Positions 36,080 through 45,670 of a stretch of 64,000 nt of DNA are shown one piece after another; positions within the stretch are counted from its first letter, which is position 1, and each line of letters begins with the position of its first letter. A program made the position numbers and the translations under genes. Under the pieces are notes generated by a model that saw only the letters and a program-made list of their open reading frames with translations, had not been told where the DNA came from and made no database searches. This stretch comes from Saprospiraceae bacterium (GTDB taxonomy: Bacteria > Bacteroidota > Bacteroidia > Chitinophagales > Saprospiraceae), in contig JADJNF010000008.1 of NCBI GenBank assembly GCA_016714445.1, positions 682,001-746,000 of the forward strand, read 5' to 3'.

Positions 36080-38395
36080 TTATGGCTTTATAATAGTACG
36101 ATTTTCTTTCTGCATTGGGTTTTTCTGCGACCTTTGGGTACTTCTTTTAAATATTTCAAATTTACTAAACTGTTCTTCTTTTGGAAAATAATTATTTTCT
36201 GTGTCTATGTCTGCAGTTTCTAAGAATGGATCAAGGATTATCCTTGTGATTTTTTTGTCACTTGCGTGAACTTTAGTTATCTTTTTTTCTCCTTTTCTCC
36301 AGATTTCGGCTGGAATTCTGATTATTTCTGATGTTCCGTCTTCGTATTGTAGTTCATAAATGACTGGCATAACCAATCCTCCTAATTTTTCAAATTCGAT
36401 CTCATAATAGGTTTTTGAAGAATTCATAGTTTCTACTTCTTTATCTGTCATGCCAGCAATGGACTTTTCATATTCCTTTAGTTGATTTTCGTCCAGTGCA
36501 TATTTATCCCATTTTGTGTAAAAATCATTTAGTGTAGTATCTATTTCATTATAGGTTTTATTTATTTGAGTTTCGTTTCTGAGTGAGCTTATATTTTTTC
36601 TTGCCGTTGCTCTTTCGGCTTCATCCAGTTCCTGCTTTTTTAATGGGTCCTTAGGAGTTACTTTTTTCATTTTGACATCTGAAATGGATAGATCTACATG
36701 GTCTGTAGTATAAAACCATCCTCTCCAGAACCAGTCCAGATCCATACCCGATGCGTCTTCCATAGTACGGAAAAAATCTGCAGGATAGGGTTGTTTGAAA
36801 GCCCATCTTCTGGCATATTCTTTAAATGCTGCATCAAATAATTCTCTTCCCATCACGGTCTCCCTTAGTATGTTTAAAGCTGTAGCAGGTTTTGCATATG
36901 CATTGTTACCTAGTTGATACGCAGATTCAGGGTTCACCATGATAGGTGACATGACTGATTTATCGCTGGCCATATAACTGACTATCTTTTGAGCTTCACC
37001 TCTTCCTGATGGGTAGTTTCGTTCGAATTCCTGTTCAGTCAGATACTGGACAAATGTGGTTAATCCTTCATCCATCCACGCCCATTGTCTTTCGTCAGAA
37101 TTAACGATCATCGGAAAAAAGTTATGCCCTACTTCATGTATTATCACACTTATCATTCCATACTTTGTTCTTTCTGAGTATGTACCATCTTTTTCACAGC
37201 GTCCAAAATTAAAACATATCATCGGGTATTCCATTCCTATTCTGTCTGCATTGATTGACCAAGCTACGGGATATGAATAATCTACTGTATATTTTGAAAA
37301 TGTTTTTAAAGTGTGGGCTACAGTTTTTGTTGAATATTTTTCCCACAAAGGGTTACCTTCTTTTGGATACATAGACATGGCCATGATATAGTTATTTCCT
37401 ATTTTGACGTTCATCGCATCCCAGATAAATTTTCTTGATGATGCAAAAGCAAAGTCTCTTACATTATCTGCTTTAAATGTCCATGTTTTTTTTGTTTCTG
37501 ATTTTTGTTTTTCTCTTTCAATGGCTTCTTCCTGGGTAGCAATGATGACTGGTTGGACAAACTCTTTTTGAGCTCTGATATATTTATCCATTTGAGATTT
37601 GCTCAACACCTTCTCTATATTTTGGAGTGTACCGGTTGCTGCTACGAGATGATCTGATGGCACAGTTATATTGACAAGGTAGTCACCAAAAATTAAAGTG
37701 AACTCACCTGAACCTAAAAATTGTTTATTTTGCCAACCTTCTATATCATTGTAAGCGCACATTCTTGGAAAAAATTGTGCTATTGTATATAAATAGTTAT
37801 CATCTTCAGTAAAGTACTCATATCCGGACCTTCCCCCTAGTTTCATTCTGTCATTGATGTTATACCAATACTTTATTTTAAAAGAATATTTCTCCCCTTT
37901 TTTAAGCGGAACGGGTAAGTCTAACCTCATCATGGTTTTGTTGATAAGATACTTCAGATCTTTACCATTAGTATCTTTAACATAATCCAGTTTAAAACCA
38001 CCATCAAAGGAAAGTTTGTCATTTTCTATAGAAGAAATTTCTTCTTTTTCGGATATTGATTCAGGATTTATTTTGTGGCTATCTGAATCTGAACTTCTTT
38101 GGTTTTGGTCCAGTTGTATCCATAGATAGGTTAATACATCGGGAGAGTTGTTGTAAAATGTTACTGTTTCTTCCCCATAGATTTTTTGGTTTTTGTCATC
38201 AAGTTCAACATTTATTTTATAGTCAGCTCTACATTGGTAATATTCATGGCCCGGTGCTCCTGTAGCAGTCCTGTAATTATTTGCGGTAGGTAATAGATCG
38301 TACATTTGCTTGAATGGAGATTGATCAGTATTAGGCTGGCACAATACGATCAGCGGAAGAATAAGGAGTACGATAATGAGTTTTGCTTGTTGCAT
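36080..38395 (-). CDS. Secreted M1 family metallopeptidase (aminopeptidase N-like)
   Basis: The 771-residue protein has a signal peptide (MQQAKLIIVLLILPLIVLCQ). The M1 zinc motif is VIIHEVGHNFFPMIVNSDER (HExxH), followed by WAWMDEGLTTFVQYL with the third zinc-ligand glutamate. GMEYPMICFN corresponds to the exopeptidase GAMEN region in altered form, as in Bacteroidota M1 proteins of this type. The C-terminal part has a helical domain and a region rich in lysine and glutamate, and no T9SS sorting signal, so it is probably periplasmic. It likely trims peptides delivered by extracellular proteases such as the M4 enzyme in this window. Confidence 0.92.
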   Translation of the reverse strand: MQQAKLIIVLLILPLIVLCQPNTDQSPFKQMYDLLPTANNYRTATGAPGHEYYQCRADYKINVELDDKNQKIYGEETVTFYNNSPDVLTYLWIQLDQNQRSSDSDSHKINPESISEKEEISSIENDKLSFDGGFKLDYVKDTNGKDLKYLINKTMMRLDLPVPLKKGEKYSFKIKYWYNINDRMKLGGRSGYEYFTEDDNYLYTIAQFFPRMCAYNDIEGWQNKQFLGSGEFTLIFGDYLVNITVPSDHLVAATGTLQNIEKVLSKSQMDKYIRAQKEFVQPVIIATQEEAIEREKQKSETKKTWTFKADNVRDFAFASSRKFIWDAMNVKIGNNYIMAMSMYPKEGNPLWEKYSTKTVAHTLKTFSKYTVDYSYPVAWSINADRIGMEYPMICFNFGRCEKDGTYSERTKYGMISVIIHEVGHNFFPMIVNSDERQWAWMDEGLTTFVQYLTEQEFERNYPSGRGEAQKIVSYMASDKSVMSPIMVNPESAYQLGNNAYAKPATALNILRETVMGRELFDAAFKEYARRWAFKQPYPADFFRTMEDASGMDLDWFWRGWFYTTDHVDLSISDVKMKKVTPKDPLKKQELDEAERATARKNISSLRNETQINKTYNEIDTTLNDFYTKWDKYALDENQLKEYEKSIAGMTDKEVETMNSSKTYYEIEFEKLGGLVMPVIYELQYEDGTSEIIRIPAEIWRKGEKKITKVHASDKKITRIILDPFLETADIDTENNYFPKEEQFSKFEIFKRSTQRSQKNPMQKENRTIIKP

Positions 38396-38718
38396 TTCGG
38401 GTAAATATTTTACTATAAATTAATAAATAAATTGTTTCAAAAGAATTAGAAATAGATTTTTAAGTTTATTTGTTCAAAAACAAGTCCAATTGTCGTCAAC
38501 ATTTTTTCATTTGACTAAGGTTACTTAGTATAAGAATTGACTATTCACGTAAATTTACTTTAGATTGGTGGTTAGATGATTATATCTATTGTGCTCCGGA
38601 AAAATTTGACTGAACTTAAAAAAGTATTTATGGATGTAGTTGGCAATATTTAATTTTTTAAAAGACTCAGTTTATCTGGTATAAATAAAAGAATTTTAGC
38701 TTAACTATCTCAAATTAA
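38396..38718. other. AT-rich intergenic region upstream of the M1 peptidase gene
   Basis: This gap lies between two minus-strand genes. It must contain the M1 peptidase promoter on the minus strand, but no well-matched pair was found. It leads directly into the first parS site. No gene was seen. Confidence 0.4.
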
Positions 38719-38734
38719 TGTTTCACGTGAAACA
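38719..38734. promoter_or_regulatory. parS: parS site 1 (ParB-binding palindrome)
   Basis: TGTTTCACGTGAAACA is a perfect palindrome that matches the widely conserved chromosomal parS consensus, extended by one A/T pair on each side. ParB binds such sites near oriC to load SMC and drive segregation. It lies in an intergenic gap, 10 bp before the terminator. Confidence 0.9.
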
Positions 38735-38744
38735 TAATAAACAA

Positions 38745-38776
38745 AAAAAGGCCGGTGATTGCTCACCGACCTTTTT
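38745..38776 (-). terminator. Terminator of the DoxX-like gene
   Basis: A 14-bp stem (GGCCGGTGA with TCACCGACC plus flanking A/T pairs) with a 4-nt loop. The single imperfect pair becomes a G-U wobble on the minus strand, which fits the minus-strand gene ending at 38809. Confidence 0.8.
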
Positions 38777-38808
38777 GCTAATTTATTTATCGGAGCAAAG
38801 ATAATAAT

Positions 38809-39162
38809 TTATTTTACATATGTACTATCTTTTGCCATACTTGCATATAAAAATGCACCACCTGCTATAGCAATGTTTTTTAGGATATTTGACAATTGTG
38901 ATTCGTCTGTACTTAGCATTTGTGCGTGAGGTATAATAAATAGCAATACCATAATTCCGAGAAGAACTGCTGCTAATTTATCATACTTACCAATTATAAT
39001 ACTTACAGCAGCTGCAATAAGTGCTATGCCTGTAATGTATACGGTAATAGATCCACCCGGAGCCATCCCAGCCATCTTGTCGGCAGCCATAAAATGCATT
39101 AAGCCAAAGACACCCATAGGTATTGCCAATAAATACTTTCCTAATCCAATGATACTGTTCAT
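38809..39162 (-). CDS. DoxX-like small membrane protein
   Basis: This 117-residue protein has four predicted transmembrane helices: IGLGKYLLAIPMGVFGLMHF, ITVYITGIALIAAAVSIII, LAAVLLGIMVLLFIIPHAQM and ILKNIAIAGGAFLYASMAKD. The arrangement fits the DoxX/DoxD-type superfamily, whose biochemical roles are poorly defined. A minus-strand TATATTTG (complement of 39204-39211) is a likely -7 box. It is monocistronic, flanked by the two parS sites, with a terminator directly downstream. No enzymatic residue can be assigned. Confidence 0.75.
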   Translation of the reverse strand: MNSIIGLGKYLLAIPMGVFGLMHFMAADKMAGMAPGGSITVYITGIALIAAAVSIIIGKYDKLAAVLLGIMVLLFIIPHAQMLSTDESQLSNILKNIAIAGGAFLYASMAKDSTYVK

Positions 39163-39317
39163 AATGTGAATTTAAATGATTAATTAATATTGTTTTGAAT
39201 TAGCAAATATATATGTTTTATCCTATTATAAATATATATTATTGTAGAATATTATTTAGTTTATTAAAATAATGGAAGAATATTATAAAATAAGTGGTGA
39301 TAATTTTCATTTGTCAA

Positions 39318-39333
39318 TGTTTCACGTGAAACA
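39318..39333. promoter_or_regulatory. parS: parS site 2 (ParB-binding palindrome)
   Basis: A second, identical TGTTTCACGTGAAACA, also flanked by A and T, 599 bp from the first. It lies 3 bp beyond the uvrA stop codon on the minus strand. Two identical 16-bp palindromes this close together are not expected by chance. Confidence 0.9.
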
Positions 39334-39335
39334 TT

Positions 39336-42170
39336 TTAGATATATTGACCTGTATAGGATGAAGATATTTTTTTCAATTCTTCTGGTCTGCCTTCGAATA
39401 CCAAATTTCCTCCATCTTTTCCACCACCTGGTCCGAGATCTATCACCCAGTCGGCTGCTCTAATAACTTCCATATTGTGCTCCACAATCAGCACCGTATG
39501 ACCATTTTCTACGAGAGCATTAAAAGCATCCATCAGCTTATTGATATCATGAAAATGCAGTCCCGTAGTAGGTTCATCAAAAATGAAAAATATATTTTTT
39601 GATAAAAACTCTTTGGTAAGAAAACTCGCCAGTTTAACCCGTTGTGCTTCCCCACCAGAAAGCGTGCTACTCGATTGCCCAAGTTTTATATATCCCAATC
39701 CTACATCACTTAATGGTTGAAGTCTGGCAAGTATATTTTTTTTATCTTTAAAAAAAGTAAGAGATTCTTCTATCGTCATATCCAAAACATCATAGATACT
39801 TTTATCTTTGAAAGTCACTTCGAGTACTTCTTTTTTAAATCTTTTACCTCCACACTCTTCACATAATAAAGTCACATCAGCCAAAAACTGCATTTCTACA
39901 GTAAGATATCCTTCTCCCTTACAGGTTTCACATCTTCCTCCTTCTACATTGAACGAAAAGTGTTTGGGTTCAAAGCCCTTTATTTTTGATAGCTGCTGGT
40001 CTGAAAATAATTTTCTTATATCATCATATGCTTTTACATAAGTGACTGGATTAGATCTTGATGATTTGCCAATTGGACTTTGACTCACCATTTCGACCAT
40101 TTTTATATTTCTTACATCTCCACTGATATTTTTATGTCTACCCGGTGCCATCGCTACAGGATCATTGATGAGTAATTTTAAAGCAGGATAAAGTATATGT
40201 TTTACAAGACTTGTTTTTCCCGATCCTGATACACCCGTCACAGCTGTCATGGCTTGCAAAGGAATAGTGACATCTATGTTCTTCAGATTGTGCTGACTTG
40301 CTCCGGTAAGAATTATTTTTTGTTGAATTTTTCTTTTTTGAGCCGGATATTTTATACTCCTTGTTCCTGCTATATATTCAGAAGCCAGACTGCCCTTTAT
40401 GCCTTTACTAAACTGCTCGTATGCCCCATCGTATACCAATGCTCCGCCATGAACGCCCGCTTCAGGACCTATATCTACGATATAATCTGCATTTCGGATT
40501 ACCGCCTCTTCGTGTTCAATAACAACGACCGTATTTCTGAGGTTTCTGAGTCTTTTTAAGACGCTGACCAACTTCTCTGTATCCTTTGGGTGTAATCCTA
40601 CGGAAGGTTCATCAAGGATATAAAGAGAATTGGTTAAATTACTTCCCAGTGTGCGGGTAAGGTTTATTCGTTGAGTTTCTCCTCCACTTAGTGTACTTCC
40701 GAGCCGATCAAGCGACAGATAGCCTAATCCAATCTCTATCATAGTGCGCAATCTGTTTTTAACTTCAGTAAGGATTCTTTCTGCTATCTTCTGATCATGA
40801 GCACTTAATTCCAACGCTTCTATGAAAATGAGCAATTCTTCAATAGGGATATTTATCAGTTTTGTAATATCCTGACCGTTGACTTTTACGTATGTAGCTT
40901 CTTTTCTAAGACGGCCACCTTTACAAACATTACATACAGTTTTCCCCCTATATCTGGACAACATAACTCTGTTCTGAATTTTATAAGCGCCGTCTTCCAA
41001 TTCCTGGAAAAAAGCATCTATTCCATCAAAATATCTATTGCCGGACCAAAGAATTTCTTTTTGTTCGTTGGTCAGGTCTTTGTAAGGTTTATGTATCGGG
41101 AAGTTTAACTGATCAGCATTTTGTATCAGTTGGTTCAACCACAATTTCCCTTTTTCTCCTCTCCAGCAGGCAACAGCTTCCTGATATACCGATAGGCTGT
41201 CATCAGGGATGACTTTATCCGGGTCTATACCGAGCATTTTACCATAACCTTCACACTTAGGACAAGCGCCGTATGGGTTATTGTAATTGAAAAGCTGATG
41301 GGTTGGTTCGAGAAAAATGATGCCATCCAATTCAAAACGATTATTGAAATACTTTTCTTTCCCATCAATAACTGAGATAATACATTCACCTTCTGATTCT
41401 GAAAAAGCAATTAAAACTGAGTCTGCAACCCTTTTTTTATTGTCTTCATCATCGTTGACCACAAAACGATCTATAAGAACTTTTATATCTAAAGTTGTAG
41501 AAATAACGGATTCATTTTTATTTACATTATTTTGCTCAAGGAGTTCTTCTATCGAAATGATATTGTTATTGTATACCACTCTGCTATATCCTTTTTGTAA
41601 CAGAAGATCAAGTTCCTGTCCGATAGTTCTATCATGTCTTTTTTGCAGTGGGGTCAGCAACTGAACTTTTGAGTCCATATCCAGAGCGAAAATAAAATTG
41701 ACCACATCGCTAACCTCATGCTTTTTTACTATTTCACCGGACACAGGAGATATGGTTTTACCTATGCGGGCATATAATAGTCTTAAATAATCATAAACTT
41801 CTGTCAGGGAACCTACTGTAGAGCGTGCATTACTTGAACTTACTTTTTGTTCTATCGCAATGGCCGGACAAATCCCTTTGATATAATCTACTTCAGGTTT
41901 TTTCATCCGGTCCAGAAATTGTCTTGCATACGATGACAGACTTTCTACATATCTGCGCTGACCTTCAGCATAAAGTGTATCAATGATAAGCGATGATTTT
42001 CCGGAACCTGAAACGCCTGTGACAACTACTAATTTATTTTTTGGAATAAAAAGCTCGATATCCTTTAGATTATTCGATCTTGCTCCTTTGATATGAATAA
42101 ATTTTCTAAGTTCAGCTTTGTTTTGTTCTTCACCGGAAATATTGATCTGAGACTGCAATATGTTTTCCAT
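39336..42170 (-). CDS. uvrA: Excinuclease ABC subunit A
   Basis: This 944-residue protein is full-length UvrA, the damage-recognition ATPase of nucleotide excision repair. Walker A motifs are GVSGSGKSSLIIDTLYAEGQ near residue 55 and GVSGSGKTSLVKH near residue 650; ABC signatures are STLSGGETQRINLTRTLGS and STLSGGEAQRVKLASFL, with Walker B ILDEPSVGLHP and FDEPTTGLHF. The zinc modules CPKCEGYG, CNVCKGG and the CETCKGEGY / CEECGGKRF pair are present. The second copy of parS follows its stop codon. It stands alone on the minus strand with a 309-bp divergent gap upstream. Confidence 0.97.
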   Translation of the reverse strand: MENILQSQINISGEEQNKAELRKFIHIKGARSNNLKDIELFIPKNKLVVVTGVSGSGKSSLIIDTLYAEGQRRYVESLSSYARQFLDRMKKPEVDYIKGICPAIAIEQKVSSSNARSTVGSLTEVYDYLRLLYARIGKTISPVSGEIVKKHEVSDVVNFIFALDMDSKVQLLTPLQKRHDRTIGQELDLLLQKGYSRVVYNNNIISIEELLEQNNVNKNESVISTTLDIKVLIDRFVVNDDEDNKKRVADSVLIAFSESEGECIISVIDGKEKYFNNRFELDGIIFLEPTHQLFNYNNPYGACPKCEGYGKMLGIDPDKVIPDDSLSVYQEAVACWRGEKGKLWLNQLIQNADQLNFPIHKPYKDLTNEQKEILWSGNRYFDGIDAFFQELEDGAYKIQNRVMLSRYRGKTVCNVCKGGRLRKEATYVKVNGQDITKLINIPIEELLIFIEALELSAHDQKIAERILTEVKNRLRTMIEIGLGYLSLDRLGSTLSGGETQRINLTRTLGSNLTNSLYILDEPSVGLHPKDTEKLVSVLKRLRNLRNTVVVIEHEEAVIRNADYIVDIGPEAGVHGGALVYDGAYEQFSKGIKGSLASEYIAGTRSIKYPAQKRKIQQKIILTGASQHNLKNIDVTIPLQAMTAVTGVSGSGKTSLVKHILYPALKLLINDPVAMAPGRHKNISGDVRNIKMVEMVSQSPIGKSSRSNPVTYVKAYDDIRKLFSDQQLSKIKGFEPKHFSFNVEGGRCETCKGEGYLTVEMQFLADVTLLCEECGGKRFKKEVLEVTFKDKSIYDVLDMTIEESLTFFKDKKNILARLQPLSDVGLGYIKLGQSSSTLSGGEAQRVKLASFLTKEFLSKNIFFIFDEPTTGLHFHDINKLMDAFNALVENGHTVLIVEHNMEVIRAADWVIDLGPGGGKDGGNLVFEGRPEELKKISSSYTGQYI

Positions 42171-42431
42171 GTATAAAATTAACCATTTATAAATACGACT
42201 ATATAAAAGTATGATATTCAGTTAATTATGAGATAACCGACAATTTGTTCATACAATAACCTGACAAGATATTACAGATTATCCAACTATAATAACAGAC
42301 ACACCATAAAGTTGTGGAATAAAAATAAAATATGTAATTCTGAAGAGAGAATTATAGTTTAAAATTAGACAAAGCATCTAATTTGCACCATTCATCTTAA
42401 GGGAAATTAATCTTCTCATTAAAGATAGCTC
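42171..42431. other. Divergent intergenic region between uvrA and a secreted protein gene
   Basis: This region is AT-rich and carries the promoter of uvrA on the minus strand; a minus-strand TACTTTTA near 42208-42215 is a weak candidate. No LexA-like palindrome was recognised. The promoter of the plus-strand gene is listed separately. Confidence 0.35.
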
Positions 42432-42461
42432 TTGTAAACTTTTAAAAATTGTATATCTTTG
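42432..42461 (+). promoter_or_regulatory. Promoter of the T9SS propeller protein gene
   Basis: TTG at 42432-42434 and TATCTTTG at 42454-42461 with a 19-bp spacer give a full match to the Bacteroidota promoter. The start codon at 42480 is 18 bp downstream. Confidence 0.7.
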
Positions 42462-42479
42462 ATTTTATAAACACAGATT

Positions 42480-45400
42480 ATGTCAATAAGGAGTATCGTT
42501 TTTTCCTTTATTATTGCCATTTGCTATACAGTATCCGGCCAAAATACCTATAAATGGGCGGCAGAACCCAGGATAAATGCCGCATCCAATATGAATTTTT
42601 TAGGTGTTTTAAATAGTGGAACATTTGTAACACAATCTCAAATTGATTTAAGTATAAGTTTATCAGATAGTGAAGGTCAAGAATGGCAAAATTTAGGGCC
42701 ACTTCAGAATCAATATCTTGACATTTCTAATTTTATGGATTCAGGATCTAAAGATACTTTATATTACCACAATGCTTCTACAGATGTATATATCATTGAC
42801 AAAAATCTTGGCAAAATATACCTTGGTTACAAATCAAAAAAATCATTTTCCGATGCTTTTATGACTTCTCAGGGAAATCCGGTGCTATTAGCAAGAGACA
42901 GCATCTTTTTGCTCAATAAGAAAGCGAAGGTTCTAAAGACCATTAAGAATACTTTTGGAGATTACCTAATGGGATTTCCGATAGATAGCGGGCAATTTTT
43001 AATTATAAATCAAATTAACAAGACATTATCACTTATCAACCAAGATTTGAGTGTTTTGATTAACAACCAACCTTTGGCCAATAACAGCTATAATAAACCT
43101 TACATGTGGGTTAATCAGAATGGAAATATTTATGGACTTTTTGGAAACAAACTTCACATCAGCACAGATTTTGGACAGACATTTCAGGTATTGAGCGGGC
43201 AGGAAAACTTTGAGTTATCCGGAAGCCGGCTTTCAGTAAATGCAAATAAAAAGGTATTAGCTTTCAGTTCATATGAAAAATTTTATTTTTATAGCATCAT
43301 AACCAATAAATGGAGAATTGTAGACAATACAAACCCTGGTGCTACTTTGGATTTACCGGGTGAAAAAATCATTTCACACGATAATAGCAATATTTATCTT
43401 GGGGGCCCGGACAACAATCTAATAAAAAAAGCTTCGTTAAATTTTGGGGCAACCAATGTTTCCAGAATTCAGGTATTCGAAAATGACTTTTTATATTTTG
43501 AGTCAGATCAACAAAACAGTATATTTGACAAAGGAGAATTAAGGCCTGTTGGTTTTTATGCACCATATGAATTTTTATACATGAATGATGGAAGTCTTCA
43601 AATCAGCACCTATGATTCATTCTATCTTTCTTCGGATAAGGGAAAATCTTTTACACCATACCGACCAAATTTTTTTGATTCAGGCAACAGGTTAACCAGA
43701 GATCTAAACAATAAATTGTATTTTTTTACGTCCACAGACTATTTTACATCCATAGACAATGGTAGTTCTTGGCAAAAGGAAGATGGAAACAAGTATTTTC
43801 CTCAATTCAGTGCTGTAAAAAGAGATGTCAAACCACATCATAGTGGCAACCATTTCGGAAGGAGTGATATCTCCAATTTGATTCGATATAACAGCAATGG
43901 CGACGCAACTACTATACATTTTAATGTCAATTATGTGCAGGATATTTTTCATCATTTTGCCGTGCTGCCAGACATGACTGTACTCTGTTTTCTGGAAAAT
44001 AAAAGCAGTAAAAAGCAAACCCTTTATAGAAAATCCGGAATTAACGGCGCTGTAACTAGCGTCAATTTTCCATTCAGACCGACAAACAACACTTTTGTAA
44101 CCGATGAAGAAGGAAATATTTATATTCATAATGGAAAAAGTATTTTTGCTTCCCTTGATTTAGGGACCAACTGGATCAATATTTCAGGTGATCTTCCTGA
44201 GGATATCCAGATCAATGCAATAGCTGTAGGGAAGGATAAAACAATTTATATTGCTTGTAAAGGCAGTAACGTTAGAAAATCTCTTTTCAAATTAATAAAA
44301 ACCAATCAGCTTATTCTAGAGACATACAGATTGAATGATGCCTGTGATATGATTGAGGACGAACAACCAACAACGTTGGTCAACTATAAAATAGACAATG
44401 AAATATTTACAGGAAACGGGATAGGAGGGACTACATATATTTATCTTGATAAGTATATGTTCGGGAAAGAAGTAGAGATAGTGGATTACAACACAAAAGT
44501 ATTTTCAACATGTCAAGGTAACCAATTTATTTCTTTTGTAGACGGCAAACAAAAAATGTATTTTAACCTGAAAGAATTGAAATCTTGTTCGGATCTTACT
44601 ATAGGAATTTCCACACCATTTTTAAGAAGATGTTTTTCCGTTCCTATTATCGGAAGAGTAAGCAACACAGGTAGTAAAAATTCTCAAAACACCTATGTTC
44701 TTATACATTTGGATTCATTACTGACTTTTGAGTCAGGAAGTCATAACGCAGAAAAGATAGATGACCATACCATAAAATTATTTCTGGGCGATATAAAGGC
44801 GCAGGAAACGGTCAATTTTTTTATCACAGTTCATGTAGATTGTCAGGCTTCATTCCAAAAGTTGATTTGTTTTGATGCATCTGTAAACGGAAGTGCTTCA
44901 TGTGAATCGGCAACAGTCAAAGATTCTTTGTGTATTTTTCCTATAGGATCGTTTGATCCCAACGATATTCAGGCTTTTGCCAATGGTAGAAATACAGTAG
45001 ATTATGTAGAAAAGAAAGACCAACTATTGTACAGAATCAGATTTCAGAATACCGGCACAGACACAGCCTTTAATGTATTTATCACTGATACTTTACCTCC
45101 TGAACTAAATCCACGATCCGTCAGACCAATTATAGCATCGCATGATTACTCCTGGGAGCTACGTGACAATGTGCTTTTACTCAAATTTGAAAATATATTC
45201 TTGCCGGATAGCAATAAAAATGAGTTGCTTTCAAATGGTTATATTGATTTTAAAATTGAGATGGCAGATAATATTACCAATGGCGATAGAATAGAGAATT
45301 TTGCAGATATATATTTTGATTTTAATCTGCCCGTACGAACCAACATATCATCTCTGACTGTAGGAAAACCAAGTTCGACAGATGACCATCCGGATGAAAT

Positions 45401-45641
45401 AGCAATTATTTTCCCCAATCCTGTTAGGCAAGAACTATATATCAAAATGAAACAAGCTGTGTGGGTTGATATGATATCTATACTGGATCTACATGGTAAA
45501 GTAGTAAAAACCAAGGCACAACCTTCTCAAAAGAGCAGCTTTTTAAATGTCGAAACCAGTGAAATTCCGGAAGGAATATACCTTTTGCAAATTAAAGATA
45601 ATCAAGGTAGAATGTTTCACAGGAAATTTATAAAGATGTAA
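42480..45641 (+). CDS. Large secreted beta-propeller protein with T9SS sorting domain
   Basis: The protein has 1053 residues. A signal peptide (MSIRSIVFSFIIAICYTVSGQ) leads into a long region of short beta-repeats with sortilin/BNR-like elements (FYLSSDKGKSFTPYRP, FTSIDNGSSWQKEDGN, FASLDLGTNWINISGD), consistent with one or two propellers. From about residue 830 a DUF7619-type segment follows (IGSFDPNDIQAF, LLYRIRFQNTGTDTAFNVFI, ENFADIYFDFNLPVRTN), common just before sorting signals. The C-terminus (IAIIFPNPVRQELYI, ILDLHGKVVK, IPEGIYLLQI) is a type A T9SS domain. It is probably a surface protein. No catalytic site is visible. It converges with another secreted propeller gene 29 bp downstream. 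Confidence 0.88.
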   Translation: MSIRSIVFSFIIAICYTVSGQNTYKWAAEPRINAASNMNFLGVLNSGTFVTQSQIDLSISLSDSEGQEWQNLGPLQNQYLDISNFMDSGSKDTLYYHNASTDVYIIDKNLGKIYLGYKSKKSFSDAFMTSQGNPVLLARDSIFLLNKKAKVLKTIKNTFGDYLMGFPIDSGQFLIINQINKTLSLINQDLSVLINNQPLANNSYNKPYMWVNQNGNIYGLFGNKLHISTDFGQTFQVLSGQENFELSGSRLSVNANKKVLAFSSYEKFYFYSIITNKWRIVDNTNPGATLDLPGEKIISHDNSNIYLGGPDNNLIKKASLNFGATNVSRIQVFENDFLYFESDQQNSIFDKGELRPVGFYAPYEFLYMNDGSLQISTYDSFYLSSDKGKSFTPYRPNFFDSGNRLTRDLNNKLYFFTSTDYFTSIDNGSSWQKEDGNKYFPQFSAVKRDVKPHHSGNHFGRSDISNLIRYNSNGDATTIHFNVNYVQDIFHHFAVLPDMTVLCFLENKSSKKQTLYRKSGINGAVTSVNFPFRPTNNTFVTDEEGNIYIHNGKSIFASLDLGTNWINISGDLPEDIQINAIAVGKDKTIYIACKGSNVRKSLFKLIKTNQLILETYRLNDACDMIEDEQPTTLVNYKIDNEIFTGNGIGGTTYIYLDKYMFGKEVEIVDYNTKVFSTCQGNQFISFVDGKQKMYFNLKELKSCSDLTIGISTPFLRRCFSVPIIGRVSNTGSKNSQNTYVLIHLDSLLTFESGSHNAEKIDDHTIKLFLGDIKAQETVNFFITVHVDCQASFQKLICFDASVNGSASCESATVKDSLCIFPIGSFDPNDIQAFANGRNTVDYVEKKDQLLYRIRFQNTGTDTAFNVFITDTLPPELNPRSVRPIIASHDYSWELRDNVLLLKFENIFLPDSNKNELLSNGYIDFKIEMADNITNGDRIENFADIYFDFNLPVRTNISSLTVGKPSSTDDHPDEIAIIFPNPVRQELYIKMKQAVWVDMISILDLHGKVVKTKAQPSQKSSFLNVETSEIPEGIYLLQIKDNQGRMFHRKFIKM

Positions 45642-45670
45642 AAAGAGGTTGCGATACAAATGAGATGTAT

